64,000 nt of DNA from an uncultured Aequorivita sp. (GTDB lineage Bacteria > Bacteroidota > Bacteroidia > Flavobacteriales > Flavobacteriaceae): positions 1 to 64,000 of the forward strand of contig CAKZLK010000002.1 of NCBI GenBank assembly GCA_937125455.1, given 5' to 3'. A program made the translations under genes and the position numbers. Of the stretch, positions 7,171 to 16,700 are shown piece by piece; the stretch's first letter is position 1, and each line of letters opens with the position of its first letter. A model generated the notes under the pieces. It was not told where the DNA came from and searched no databases. It worked only from the letters and a program-made list of their open reading frames with translations.

Positions 7171-7668
7171 TTAATTCCTTTTTGTAGGTGGAGCGGTAAT
7201 ATATTCAATTGTTTCTGGTACTTTTGTATTATTCAGTTTACTTTTTATAAATTCCTCAAAATTCTTTATAAATTCTAATCCCGATTTTCTATCAATTTTA
7301 TAATATGGAATATCTATATATTTAGTTGTGTTTGATAACCTATAACCATTCCTTATCTCTTCTTCAATAAATACAGTTCCATTCTTTATCGATAAAACTC
7401 TAATATGATTCATGCCATTTTCTTGCATTAAAAAAATGCCATTTGGATGTATATCTCTTAGTAATAATTTATAAGACTCAAAAAGCTCCCCATCATCATA
7501 AATTTTAAAAATTACAGTTTCCTTTTTCTCAATATAATCTGCTTCATATTTTAATTGATTAAAAGATAAATTAGAAAAAGAATGAACAAATTCTGGTAAA
7601 GAATCTTTTTTACTATTTTGACATTGCGCATTTATAGTAATGAGTAAGATGATTAATATTTTATACAT
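7171..7668 (-). CDS. Putative secreted protein or lipoprotein, candidate immunity partner of an orphan RHS tip
   Basis: The 165-aa protein has an N-terminal signal sequence (MYKILIILLITINAQCQNSK); a cysteine at residue 16 makes a lipobox possible. The rest is a predicted beta-rich periplasmic domain with no recognised family. Its start overlaps the end of the 126-aa membrane protein gene by 8 bp. It lies between two displaced RHS tips, the position where orphan immunity genes accumulate in RHS and CDI loci. The immunity role is inferred from position only. Confidence 0.55.
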   Translation of the reverse strand: MYKILIILLITINAQCQNSKKDSLPEFVHSFSNLSFNQLKYEADYIEKKETVIFKIYDDGELFESYKLLLRDIHPNGIFLMQENGMNHIRVLSIKNGTVFIEEEIRNGYRLSNTTKYIDIPYYKIDRKSGLEFIKNFEEFIKSKLNNTKVPETIEYITAPPTKRN

Positions 7669-8041
7669 AATAACTATTGAAGTTTTTTACCGCTTTTAAA
7701 TCGTTTTGTATGCTAATTTTTGCAATTAAAAAAGGAATTGAAAACCCCAATGCTAATGCATAGTATTGAAAATTCGAAGTCCTGCTAACAAATACGAAAT
7801 TAGAAAAAATAAGGACTAAAGCAAGAGCAATTATGTCTACCAGGAGAGCTATACCATAAACAAAATTATTATACGGACTAATTTTAGCTTTTACCCTGTT
7901 AGCATCAATTTCATTTTTATACTTACAATAAGAGCATACTTCTATTTGATTACACTTTCTGTTAAATTCTCCTCTATCATTTGCTTTTGAATTTAATGGA
8001 AATGTTCTGAAACATCTATGGCATTTGTAAATCAATATCAT
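7661..8041 (-). CDS. Membrane protein with N-terminal CxxC zinc-ribbon-like pairs, candidate immunity protein
   Basis: The 126-aa protein starts with two CxxC pairs (CHRC at residues 7-10 and CSYC at about 36-39), followed by two hydrophobic segments (about residues 60-85 and 90-110). It starts 5 bp after the stop of the orphan RHS tip at 8047, the usual arrangement of toxin and cognate immunity gene. Inner-membrane location is predicted. No family name assigned. Confidence 0.55.
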   Translation of the reverse strand: MILIYKCHRCFRTFPLNSKANDRGEFNRKCNQIEVCSYCKYKNEIDANRVKAKISPYNNFVYGIALLVDIIALALVLIFSNFVFVSRTSNFQYYALALGFSIPFLIAKISIQNDLKAVKNFNSYYV

Positions 8042-8046
8042 AATCC

Positions 8047-8907
8047 CTAACCTTTGTTCTTTTGAGAAGTCTTATAGTCATTAGCTGCTTTTAACACCCA
8101 ATTTTTTCCTAAGCCTTTATACTTCCCTTTGTTTACTTGTAAAAATCTAATCCACGAATTATTTGATAGTTTTGCTCTGGGTGTGAAAACAGGGGAAAAT
8201 TTATTGTTACCACTATCTCTACTATTTGGTCGTGGCGAAGGACCTATCGATGTTCCATAATCAACTATTGTCTGAAGCATTCCGGTATGAGCAGCCAACG
8301 CAAGTCCAGAATCGTTTCCTTGTGTTTCGAATAATTTTAGTCTTAAATCGGTATTATCCCAAATTTGATCTTTACGTGCAACTCCATTTTCTTCATAATT
8401 TCTAATCATATCATATTTTGAACCTCCTTCTTTTTTAGCTTCATATCGATCTTGTAAATCTCCCATTGTGTAGGCGCCTTGGTATTCATCGGGTAAGTCA
8501 GACCATAAATCTACAGTTGAAACTCCAATAGTTACATCTCCATCATTATGTCTTCCCGTAGAAGCCGCACCGACATAAATTGTTGACCCCGCGAGTGCGA
8601 CACCTGTTTTGTCATTATTAAAGTATATATGTTGGGTATCTTCTCCACCTTCATCTCCAGATTTTTCAAATTCGCCTGTTTTAGTGTTTACACGCCATTC
8701 AAACATACCATCTGGATCGATAAAAGAGAGGGGGTTATTATATGCATATCTATATGGAGTGAGAGAAGGTTCCATATCAGCGACCGGATCAATATTCATC
8801 CACCTGCCGAGTGCGGGATCATAATTTCTTGCTCCATAATCGTACCAATCTAAACCTAATTCCTCTCTAAGTTCCATTCCGTTGTACTTCCATTTCTGCG
8901 CGAGCAC
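8047..8907 (-). CDS. Orphan RHS core fragment with a C-terminal toxin-like domain
   Basis: The 286-aa frame (GTG start) begins MLAQKWKYNGMELREELGL, then YDYGARNYDPALGRWMNIDP and YRYAYNNPLSFIDPDGM, a canonical RHS core end. About 200 residues of variable tip follow, ending in SWIRFLQVNKGKYKGLGKNW. Homology to the main RHS protein extends upstream in frame to 8970 (PFGLKQKGYNNN) and then breaks, so this is a displaced tip rather than a full RHS gene. Tip activity is not recognised. It may be silent or serve as a donor cassette for tip exchange with the intact gene upstream. Confidence 0.72.
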   Translation of the reverse strand: MLAQKWKYNGMELREELGLDWYDYGARNYDPALGRWMNIDPVADMEPSLTPYRYAYNNPLSFIDPDGMFEWRVNTKTGEFEKSGDEGGEDTQHIYFNNDKTGVALAGSTIYVGAASTGRHNDGDVTIGVSTVDLWSDLPDEYQGAYTMGDLQDRYEAKKEGGSKYDMIRNYEENGVARKDQIWDNTDLRLKLFETQGNDSGLALAAHTGMLQTIVDYGTSIGPSPRPNSRDSGNNKFSPVFTPRAKLSNNSWIRFLQVNKGKYKGLGKNWVLKAANDYKTSQKNKG

Positions 8908-9139
8908 GTTCCCGCTGGGGGATACGTTGTTGTTGTACCCTTTTTGCTTGAGGCCAAATGGATAGAAGTCTAATAGAATTTTTTTGCTGTTTTAGTAATT
9001 TTGAACAGCTTTTACTATTTCTCTATGAGATATTTTCAAAGAACTTATGCTATTAATGAATATTTTATATTTTCCAGTATTATACCTTCAAAATAATCTT
9101 AAATAGTGATTCGAAATATTGAAGCAAGTTCAAATTTGA

Positions 9140-9535
9140 TTATTGACATATATTTTGATAATCAAGAACTTTATTTGATTTTAAGTTTATTCGGTATTGT
9201 AAATAACAATGGTCAACCGTATCAATGATAGCGCCATTATGACAATTTGTTCCAAAATAATAAATAAGATATCGATAATTTTCATTACTTCTAATTCTGT
9301 CTGATTTACCAAGATATTTAATAAGATTTTTTTCTCTTTTATTGATAAAATTAAACTTATCATTTATAGAGTCCGAGTATTCCTTACTTCTTAAATTCAT
9401 ACAACCTAATGCATCTTTTCTCCAATTTTTGGTATAATCAAAAAAAATATCATTTTGTACAGAGGTACAAGAAAAGAATAAAATTACCAAGCTAGTGCAC
9501 AACACATATTTACTGAGGATTTCCATTTTCATCAT
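9140..9535 (-). CDS. Lipoprotein, candidate immunity protein for the RHS zincin toxin
   Basis: The 131-aa protein has a signal sequence ending in LFFSC (lipobox, Cys at about residue 23), so it should be lipidated and face the periplasm. Three nearby ATGs (9535, 9532, 9526) are possible starts. It overlaps the end of the RHS gene by 26 bp in another frame, implying coupled translation. An immunity role against the upstream protease tip is inferred from this coupling and the predicted location. No recognised family; four further Cys may form disulfides. Confidence 0.6.
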   Translation of the reverse strand: MMKMEILSKYVLCTSLVILFFSCTSVQNDIFFDYTKNWRKDALGCMNLRSKEYSDSINDKFNFINKREKNLIKYLGKSDRIRSNENYRYLIYYFGTNCHNGAIIDTVDHCYLQYRINLKSNKVLDYQNICQ

Positions 9536-12500
9536 AGATTGTATTTGTTAATTTTCCAATATTAGCTTTTCCATTGCTAAAATTTATATTTTTAAAAATC
9601 AAATTAATGTTTGATTGCAGTACTTGTCTATATTTTGGATTGATTGTACCTCCATAATCTCCAGCATTTGCTTGGGGATTCCATTGATATTTAGAATCAA
9701 CTAACGTTCCTCTAGCAGCCATAATATCTGGAATACCAACACCTCTCTGATCACTATTACTATGCTCCAAACCATAACCATGACCAATTTCGTGAGGTGC
9801 AGTTGTGGAATTTCCTAATCCATCAGATACCAGCCAAAAACCTGCATTCCCACCTACCTCCATAAATGATCGATTTACTGAAGTAGATTTGTTTTCAATT
9901 CTAATAAAGTTCGTACTAATATCCGTATTTGCACTTGCTATCTTTTTAGCTTCTTCTTCCGAAACAACACTAACAGAAATACTGAAAATCACACTATATT
10001 CAACGTTATTATACAATATTGTTCCGTTCGCCCCATTATAAGAATTTTGAATTTCACTTGCTATTGCTTGGGCATCAACATTACTGGCTTCATTCCCATA
10101 AAGTACTAAATTAGAAGTGACAGTTATAGTTTTTGTTTCATCATTTTTAGTTGCCAAACCACTGTCATCATTACTTTTCCTTTCCCAGGGTGGTATATAA
10201 ACTCCATTTCTATCGTGTGTATTTCTTCCCCATATATCCTGACTATCTGCGCCACTTGGATCTGCCCAGAACACTGGATTGTTATCAAATGCGGTATAAG
10301 TGGACATTGAAAAATGATTAAGAGGGTCAATTGAATTGAATCTTCCTATCGTTGGGTCATATTGCCTAAAATCCATCTCATAAAGATTAGTTCCAAGGCT
10401 TTCGTTAAGCTCTACCCCATTGTACTTCCATTGTTGGGCGAGCGTGTTCCCACTCGGCGAGATGGTTGTATTATACCCCTTTTGCTTGAGCCCGAAGGGA
10501 TAGTAGTTCGATTCCTCTATGATTTCAGAAGTGGGGTTAATTGATCCATCGAGATTACTGTCAGAGTAGGATAATCGCACATTTCCAAGGTGGTCCTTAT
10601 ACTGAAAGACATAACTATAAGTGGAATTGGTCGTGCCCCCTATGTCCTTGTCAAAGCCCTCCACGGATTCTGATGTTCCCGACACGGGCTTCACATAGCC
10701 TTCGAGCTGGGATATGAACTGGAGCTTCATATTGCCCACCCCCAATCCCATGTCGGCATAGACGATACCGCCTGCATACTGGGTATTGGAAAATTGAAGT
10801 GCATTGCCAACGAGTTCCTGCACCTTTTTTGAAAGCTTGGTGCCCGTTGCATCATAGACATATTCGATCTTGTTATTTTGAGCCGTTCCGAAAACAATCT
10901 CAGTTGGCAAATTCAAGTGGTTGTAAGTGATGGAAGTAATGTCCTTATTGTTGTCCAGATTCATATTACCGTTGTAGTCGTACCTGTAGTCTGCACCGCC
11001 ATTGATACCGTCCTTGAACCCAAAACCCTTATGGGAACCCGATGTGGAGTTGTCAACCACCTTCATTAGTCGGTTTCCGCCATCATAGATATAGGTAAGA
11101 TCATCCCATTGTCCAAAGGATGGTACGGTGTTATCGTCGGCTCCCTTTCGGGCAAGGGTAAGGATATTTCCGTTCTGGTCATAGCTGATTCCATTAACTG
11201 TATATTCGGTATTCAATCCCATTGTGTTTAGGCTCGCGCCCTTATAGCTCTCCGCTCCTTTTATTCGGTTAAGAGGGTCATATGAATAGGAATAGCCTCT
11301 TACATTCTTGTCGGCGCTTTTGGTTTTCCATAGCGTTTGAGCAATGTTACCGTTATAGAGGGGTGCATTGGTGGCATTGCCCTCCACTCGGTTATAATTA
11401 ATGCGGAAATTGAACAGATCATTATCCAGTCCTATAAGTCCTTCGGTATAGGTACCCACGTAATTAATATCTGTCAGCCATCCACGAATATTGTATAGAT
11501 AGTCCACATTCTGGAGTTTTTTGTCAATGTTATCTCCAAAAATTCCAAAATCACTGATTTGTGCCCCAGAGCTATAAATCACCGCTTTACCCACCAAACT
11601 TTGGGTGTTGGCAGTAATGGGGCCATAAAACGTAGCACCGTTCTTTTTGAAATATATATTAGTTCCGGAACGTACCACGGTAAAGCTGTCCCCAGCCTGA
11701 TATCCTGTTTTGATACCGCTTACCCCACCGTCAACGATTACCTTCACGTCCTTCTGGCCATCATTATTTCCATCAAGATCCTCAATATAGATTCCATAGG
11801 TGAAATTGGTATCTCCAGTAATAGTCCCGCGAAGACCGATCTTTGCATAAACATTCCCCACGTCCACAGTAAAACCAACCCCTCCATTGCCCGTTACCTT
11901 GCCCTTAGTGGATATCCACGCATCCCAGGCATTGGTGCCGTTATTCTTGTTCATTATCCCGTCATAGGTCACGGCTATATTTGCGATATCGGTATATCCA
12001 TTGGCCTGGGTCTCCCCGCCAACATCCTTCCGTAACAACTGTCCGAGCTCGTCATAGTGATTCTCTGCAATAAGTTGGAGGGGAGAGTTGTCGATCTTTT
12101 GTTTTTGGGAAAGCAGCCTTCCCATATGGTCATAGGTAAAATAGTCGAAAATATTGATGGCCGGTCCTGTGCCCTTCTTATGGACGGTAAAGGTCTCTAT
12201 CGGCCTGCCAGTAATAAGATCCAGGTTGCTGTGCAGGATATCCCTGCTATCGAGGTATTCATTATAGCTGTCCGAATAGATGGCGCGACCACGACTATCA
12301 TAGGCGGTAAGTGATGTTGTCCATTCATTGGTGCCCAATATCCGTACCTTCCCAACCGTGGGAAGTCCCTTAGTGGTCGTTCCGACCGAAATATTTTCAG
12401 TAGTCTTTTGGTCGTAAATAATTATAGGGAGCAGGAGTCCATTGTTTCCGGGAACGGTATAATCTACATATTGATCATAGTAATTTATGGTCAGCACCTG

Positions 12501-13769
12501 CAGGTTGTCGTATGGGAAGGAACTGTTGGTATAATAGACCTGTGTGTCCCCAATCTGAATCGGTCCCTGTGCAGTAGTTTTTTGTATTTCAGAAATACTA
12601 GCAGGTGTTTTACTCTGAAGTGAGTCCTCAATAGACTGCTTGGAGATTGAAGCGGTGTAGAAACCAGTATAAGCAACCCTTCCAAGTCCATCGTACTTGG
12701 TAAAAAGATATTTGTTTGGGTTATCTTCGCGCATATTTGCATCCTGGGTAAGAACCGGCCGGTTCAGGACGTTGTAAAGGATGGTCTCATAGTCTTTACC
12801 GGGAATCTTTTTCCATACCAGACGGTTGCGGTAATCATATTTGTACTGGTAACAGAGCTTGTTTAGCTCATCTGGACTCACATCATTATTGTTTTTGTCC
12901 ACCAACGGGGGGATCACATAGGTCAGGTTGCCAAAATCATCATAGACATAATAGGTATCCAACCAACCGTTATCAAAGGTACGTTTAAGGACCACACGGC
13001 CTAGCTTGTCCCTGAACTCCTCAGTTGTATGGTTCTTCACATTGGTCTGGCGGGGTTCCCAGTTCTCATCCTTGGTAACGGTTTTATAAAGATGGTTCGG
13101 AGGGTAGTAGCCCTGCTGGTCCTCCAGATTGGGCTGGGATGGATCGTCGTTTGTAAAAGACACGGTAAACCGTATGACATAGTCCTCAGCTGCATTCGTC
13201 TGATAATCGAATTTGATGGTGTGGTCGACATCGAGCGTGGGGAGCAATCTCCAATCCTCACCTGGTGCCGCCTGTTCCATGACCCTGTTGAGCGGGGAGT
13301 TTTCGAACCGTTTTTCGGAATAGGGGTTCAATATTACCCCTGGAATGAAGCCTTGCGGCAAGTCATTGGAAAACTTCGTTTGGTAATAATCTTCCAAGTT
13401 CTTTGTAACACCAGGCTCTCCACCGACTGTGGTATTGCTATTGAAGACTCCATTGTTTTCGATAAGTGGGAGCGGAAGAAATTCTTTTGGCTGTCGTCCG
13501 AGGGGATCATAGAGAATAGGAATGACCAGATCCTCTCTGTTGCCACCTGCACGGATGGCCACGCTCTGCTTAGGGCGTCCAAGGCCATCGTAATAGACAA
13601 TGTTCTCTATTTTTTTGTCGTTGTTAATAGCGGTATTGGGAAGATCCGTTGTAACGGGTACTTGGTACTGTGTCTGCAGCACATAGTTTTCAATGGAGGG
13701 GTTGGTCTGTCCCAACGCAACCATTGAAAGAAGCAAGAGAGGAAATAGGGTATATGGAAAATATCTCAT
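9510..13769 (-). CDS. DUF6443-RHS protein with C-terminal zincin-like metalloprotease tip (RHS-B1)
   Basis: The 1419-aa protein has a Sec signal peptide (residues 1-20, ending ALGQ) and a DUF6443-type N-terminus (IENIVYYDGLGRPKQSVAIR). RHS/YD repeats follow, such as YDDFGNLTYV and YDHMGRLLSQ. A beta-rich insert spans about residues 600-735. The core ends at YDPTIGRFNSIDP, about residue 1145. The last 250 residues differ and contain APHEIGHGYGLEH with DIMAARG behind it, matching the HExxHxxGxxH zinc site and Met-turn of metzincin-like proteases. RHS cores form a closed shell that releases the tip by autoproteolysis. No T9SS C-terminal domain is present. It is second in the operon, 21 bp after RHS-A1; the tip is clearly more AT-rich than the core. 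Confidence 0.88.
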   Translation of the reverse strand: MRYFPYTLFPLLLLSMVALGQTNPSIENYVLQTQYQVPVTTDLPNTAINNDKKIENIVYYDGLGRPKQSVAIRAGGNREDLVIPILYDPLGRQPKEFLPLPLIENNGVFNSNTTVGGEPGVTKNLEDYYQTKFSNDLPQGFIPGVILNPYSEKRFENSPLNRVMEQAAPGEDWRLLPTLDVDHTIKFDYQTNAAEDYVIRFTVSFTNDDPSQPNLEDQQGYYPPNHLYKTVTKDENWEPRQTNVKNHTTEEFRDKLGRVVLKRTFDNGWLDTYYVYDDFGNLTYVIPPLVDKNNNDVSPDELNKLCYQYKYDYRNRLVWKKIPGKDYETILYNVLNRPVLTQDANMREDNPNKYLFTKYDGLGRVAYTGFYTASISKQSIEDSLQSKTPASISEIQKTTAQGPIQIGDTQVYYTNSSFPYDNLQVLTINYYDQYVDYTVPGNNGLLLPIIIYDQKTTENISVGTTTKGLPTVGKVRILGTNEWTTSLTAYDSRGRAIYSDSYNEYLDSRDILHSNLDLITGRPIETFTVHKKGTGPAINIFDYFTYDHMGRLLSQKQKIDNSPLQLIAENHYDELGQLLRKDVGGETQANGYTDIANIAVTYDGIMNKNNGTNAWDAWISTKGKVTGNGGVGFTVDVGNVYAKIGLRGTITGDTNFTYGIYIEDLDGNNDGQKDVKVIVDGGVSGIKTGYQAGDSFTVVRSGTNIYFKKNGATFYGPITANTQSLVGKAVIYSSGAQISDFGIFGDNIDKKLQNVDYLYNIRGWLTDINYVGTYTEGLIGLDNDLFNFRINYNRVEGNATNAPLYNGNIAQTLWKTKSADKNVRGYSYSYDPLNRIKGAESYKGASLNTMGLNTEYTVNGISYDQNGNILTLARKGADDNTVPSFGQWDDLTYIYDGGNRLMKVVDNSTSGSHKGFGFKDGINGGADYRYDYNGNMNLDNNKDITSITYNHLNLPTEIVFGTAQNNKIEYVYDATGTKLSKKVQELVGNALQFSNTQYAGGIVYADMGLGVGNMKLQFISQLEGYVKPVSGTSESVEGFDKDIGGTTNSTYSYVFQYKDHLGNVRLSYSDSNLDGSINPTSEIIEESNYYPFGLKQKGYNTTISPSGNTLAQQWKYNGVELNESLGTNLYEMDFRQYDPTIGRFNSIDPLNHFSMSTYTAFDNNPVFWADPSGADSQDIWGRNTHDRNGVYIPPWERKSNDDSGLATKNDETKTITVTSNLVLYGNEASNVDAQAIASEIQNSYNGANGTILYNNVEYSVIFSISVSVVSEEEAKKIASANTDISTNFIRIENKSTSVNRSFMEVGGNAGFWLVSDGLGNSTTAPHEIGHGYGLEHSNSDQRGVGIPDIMAARGTLVDSKYQWNPQANAGDYGGTINPKYRQVLQSNINLIFKNINFSNGKANIGKLTNTIYDENGNPQ

Positions 13770-13790
13770 TTTCTGCCGTTGTTTGGTTGG

Positions 13791-16700
13791 TTAGTTTTTA
13801 TAGCGGTATTCGTTCTTGCCAAGGATATTGTTATCCTGGTCCCTGACATATTCCAGTCTTCCAAAATTGTCATAGATATAATCAACACGAACACCCTTGG
13901 GATCCGTGATGGTACTGATTCCCTCCAAAGGATCATAGGTATACGTGGTAACCTGGGCACTAGGATAGGACGTTCTTAGCCCATTGAGCATAGCGATCAA
14001 CGAAGCCTCATTATAAGGATTGGCGACGGAAAGATCCTTAATATTGGTTATCGTACCAGTTTGAATAGTTGCATAAGAGAGGCCGACTATTTTGGCTACT
14101 GGATACTGATCATTATAGCCCCAGATGTAGGAGGTCACTACCCCGTCCTGACCCTTTACCTGGGTTGGCTTGCCCTGCTCAGTAAGATAGGAGACATCAA
14201 GTTCATACTCTTGTGGAACATATCCAGGTCCCCCGCTATGAGAGCCACCACCTTTGTTCAAGCGGTAAGTACTCTTTATATTACCTCGTATGTCATAATC
14301 AAAATACTGACCCGATATGGGAGCGGTATTATTGGTTACTTTTTTACTTATTGCAAGACCAAAGGGAATATTCGGTATAGGATATATGTCTTTTGGATAT
14401 TCATAATTGACTTCAATAATTTTCCCGTTAGGATCACCCAACGGATTGTATTCAATATCCCCATTGCCATTCAAAGATGCAAGATATTTCGTATTTGTCG
14501 TTTCTTTAGTGACCAACATGTCGTCATTGTATTCAAAATCGTTTACAACTGTAATAGGTTCTATATCATTTCCCACAGTAAAAAAATTAGTACTCTTTTT
14601 TGAGGACATGTACTTTTTGAAACTTTTGTGTCCAAAATCGCGAACATCAGAACTAAATCCAGATTTTATAATTTGCATAGTGCCAACAAATACGCCTCCA
14701 AAGAAACAATCGTCTTGATATTCAATGCTCAAGTTCATTAATGATGGTACCTTAAAAACAAATTCGTCCTTCTCTTCTTCAAAATAATTGTAATCGATGT
14801 TTCTTAAAATATTTTCATCCTTATCATATATTTTGTTTGAAATTATATCCCCGCCCTCTATAGAGTTGAAAACTTTATTGGGTCTATATTCATCGACTGT
14901 CTTTCCATGAACATTTTGGTCTTTATTCTCTATTTCAACTTTTGTATAGGTATATCCATCAATAGTTGGATAATAGTCATACAAAGGCATAAGATCTGAA
15001 TTAAAAATTACTTGTCCATTCTGATCCCAATTATATTTTTTGAAATTTCTCCCATATGAGTCATATACATTTGTTTCATCAATAAAAAAATCTTTATAAT
15101 TAAAAATCTTCTCGTTATATATGGCATTATCAACATCAATATCTTTAACCTCCTTTATTCTCAAGCCCCCAAAATAATTTTGTTCATATAATTCATTCCC
15201 ATTTCCATCTACCTTTTTCCTAGCACCAAATAGGTTAACACTAACGAAAGTACTATTAGGATCATTTAAATTATAAGTAGATTTACGTACTTTCAACTGC
15301 AATAAATAGATGCCGCTTTCCAATGGATTATAAATTGACACTTGTAAGTCGCCTTCCCTACCATGTAAGCTATTGCCCGCCCTAAAATCTCCTCTTCTAT
15401 TTAGGGTTATTGGATCGTTCAATGAGCCATTAAAATCATATAATCTAAGAATTGGTAATTCATAACTTATTAGTTCGTCGTCACATGCTGGACAATAAGT
15501 TTGTGGATTTACCCAAAAATGAATTCGATTACTTAATTCGTCTAGTCTTATCAAAGTGCTAAAAACATAATAATCTAATGCCTCAGGGTCAACTTCGTTC
15601 CAAGGTCCAAATTCTTCACCAGTGTTTAATATTCTTTCAAAACTTTCCAGCAGGGGTGCAGATTGATTTACACCTATAGCATTTGGTTCATAATCAAAGT
15701 GTGTCTTACCACCTGTAGGATATTCAATATCCGTTAGCACACCTGTAGTTAAATATTCAAAATCAAAATAACGATCGGACAGTTTTGAACTCAAACTCCC
15801 TATTTGTTGAATATATGCCCTTGCCGACATTGGCATTAAGGAAGTATTTGACTTCCCATTATAATAGCCTTCATAATCCTTTGACTTAGAAGCAACCTCA
15901 GGGAGGGCATTATCTTCATCGTATGTAAATTTATAGGAAGGTTTAAAAAAACCATCAAATCCCTCTTCATAGATTTCGGTCAATTTAAGCCTAGGGTCGC
16001 CATTAAATACACTATATTTAAAATGAAATTTTTTAACTTTGTTTTGTAATTTATCGGTTATAATTATTTGATCAATCCTTTTTTTCCATCCTGAGATTAC
16101 CGTTGTTGTGCTGCCATCAATAATATTGCCCTCATCATACAAAAATTGTACGTCAACGTTCTGACTGGATATTTTTTTTATTAAGGAGTTTTGGGAAATA
16201 TATTGCATAGAGGTTCCATGAAATGAATAGTGACGTTGACTACTACTGCTCTCCAATAAACAATCTAATGGTAAGGTCTCTCCAGCCATACAACCATTAT
16301 CTAACCCGCATCCCATGGCGTAAATTATTTTTTGGGAAATGGGGTTTATGGTCTGTGTATAGGTATAATAATCCGGAACACCATTTTGTGTGTTTTCATA
16401 TTCAAAATTTATATTAAATCCATTTCTAGTATCTATATCATCTAACAACCAACCCACAATATGACTGCTCCTATTCGTTAGAGTAGATGCACTACCTTCC
16501 GTATAGTTCAAATATTGATATGCTGTGTGGCTTAGATCCTTGTTGTTCATATTATTGGAAAATAAAAACTCGTTCCCTACTGCGTCTTTAACACTAAAAT
16601 AGCTATAATTCAAATTTGAAGTTCCAATGTTATGGGGTTGGATTACAAGATTGTCCTCTATTCCTTTTACTAAGGTTCCGTCTGGCTTGAATTTAAATTC

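Noticed and set aside
10400-13700. Tandem repeats in the RHS gene as a CRISPR or satellite array
   Set aside because: The periodicity is that of YD repeats in one long open frame, diverged at DNA level and not regularly spaced.
14407-14718. Plus-strand frames inside the RHS genes (also 11559-12035, 13029-13727, 14061-14603)
   Set aside because: They are complementary shadows of the long reverse-strand RHS frames and have no start or family support.
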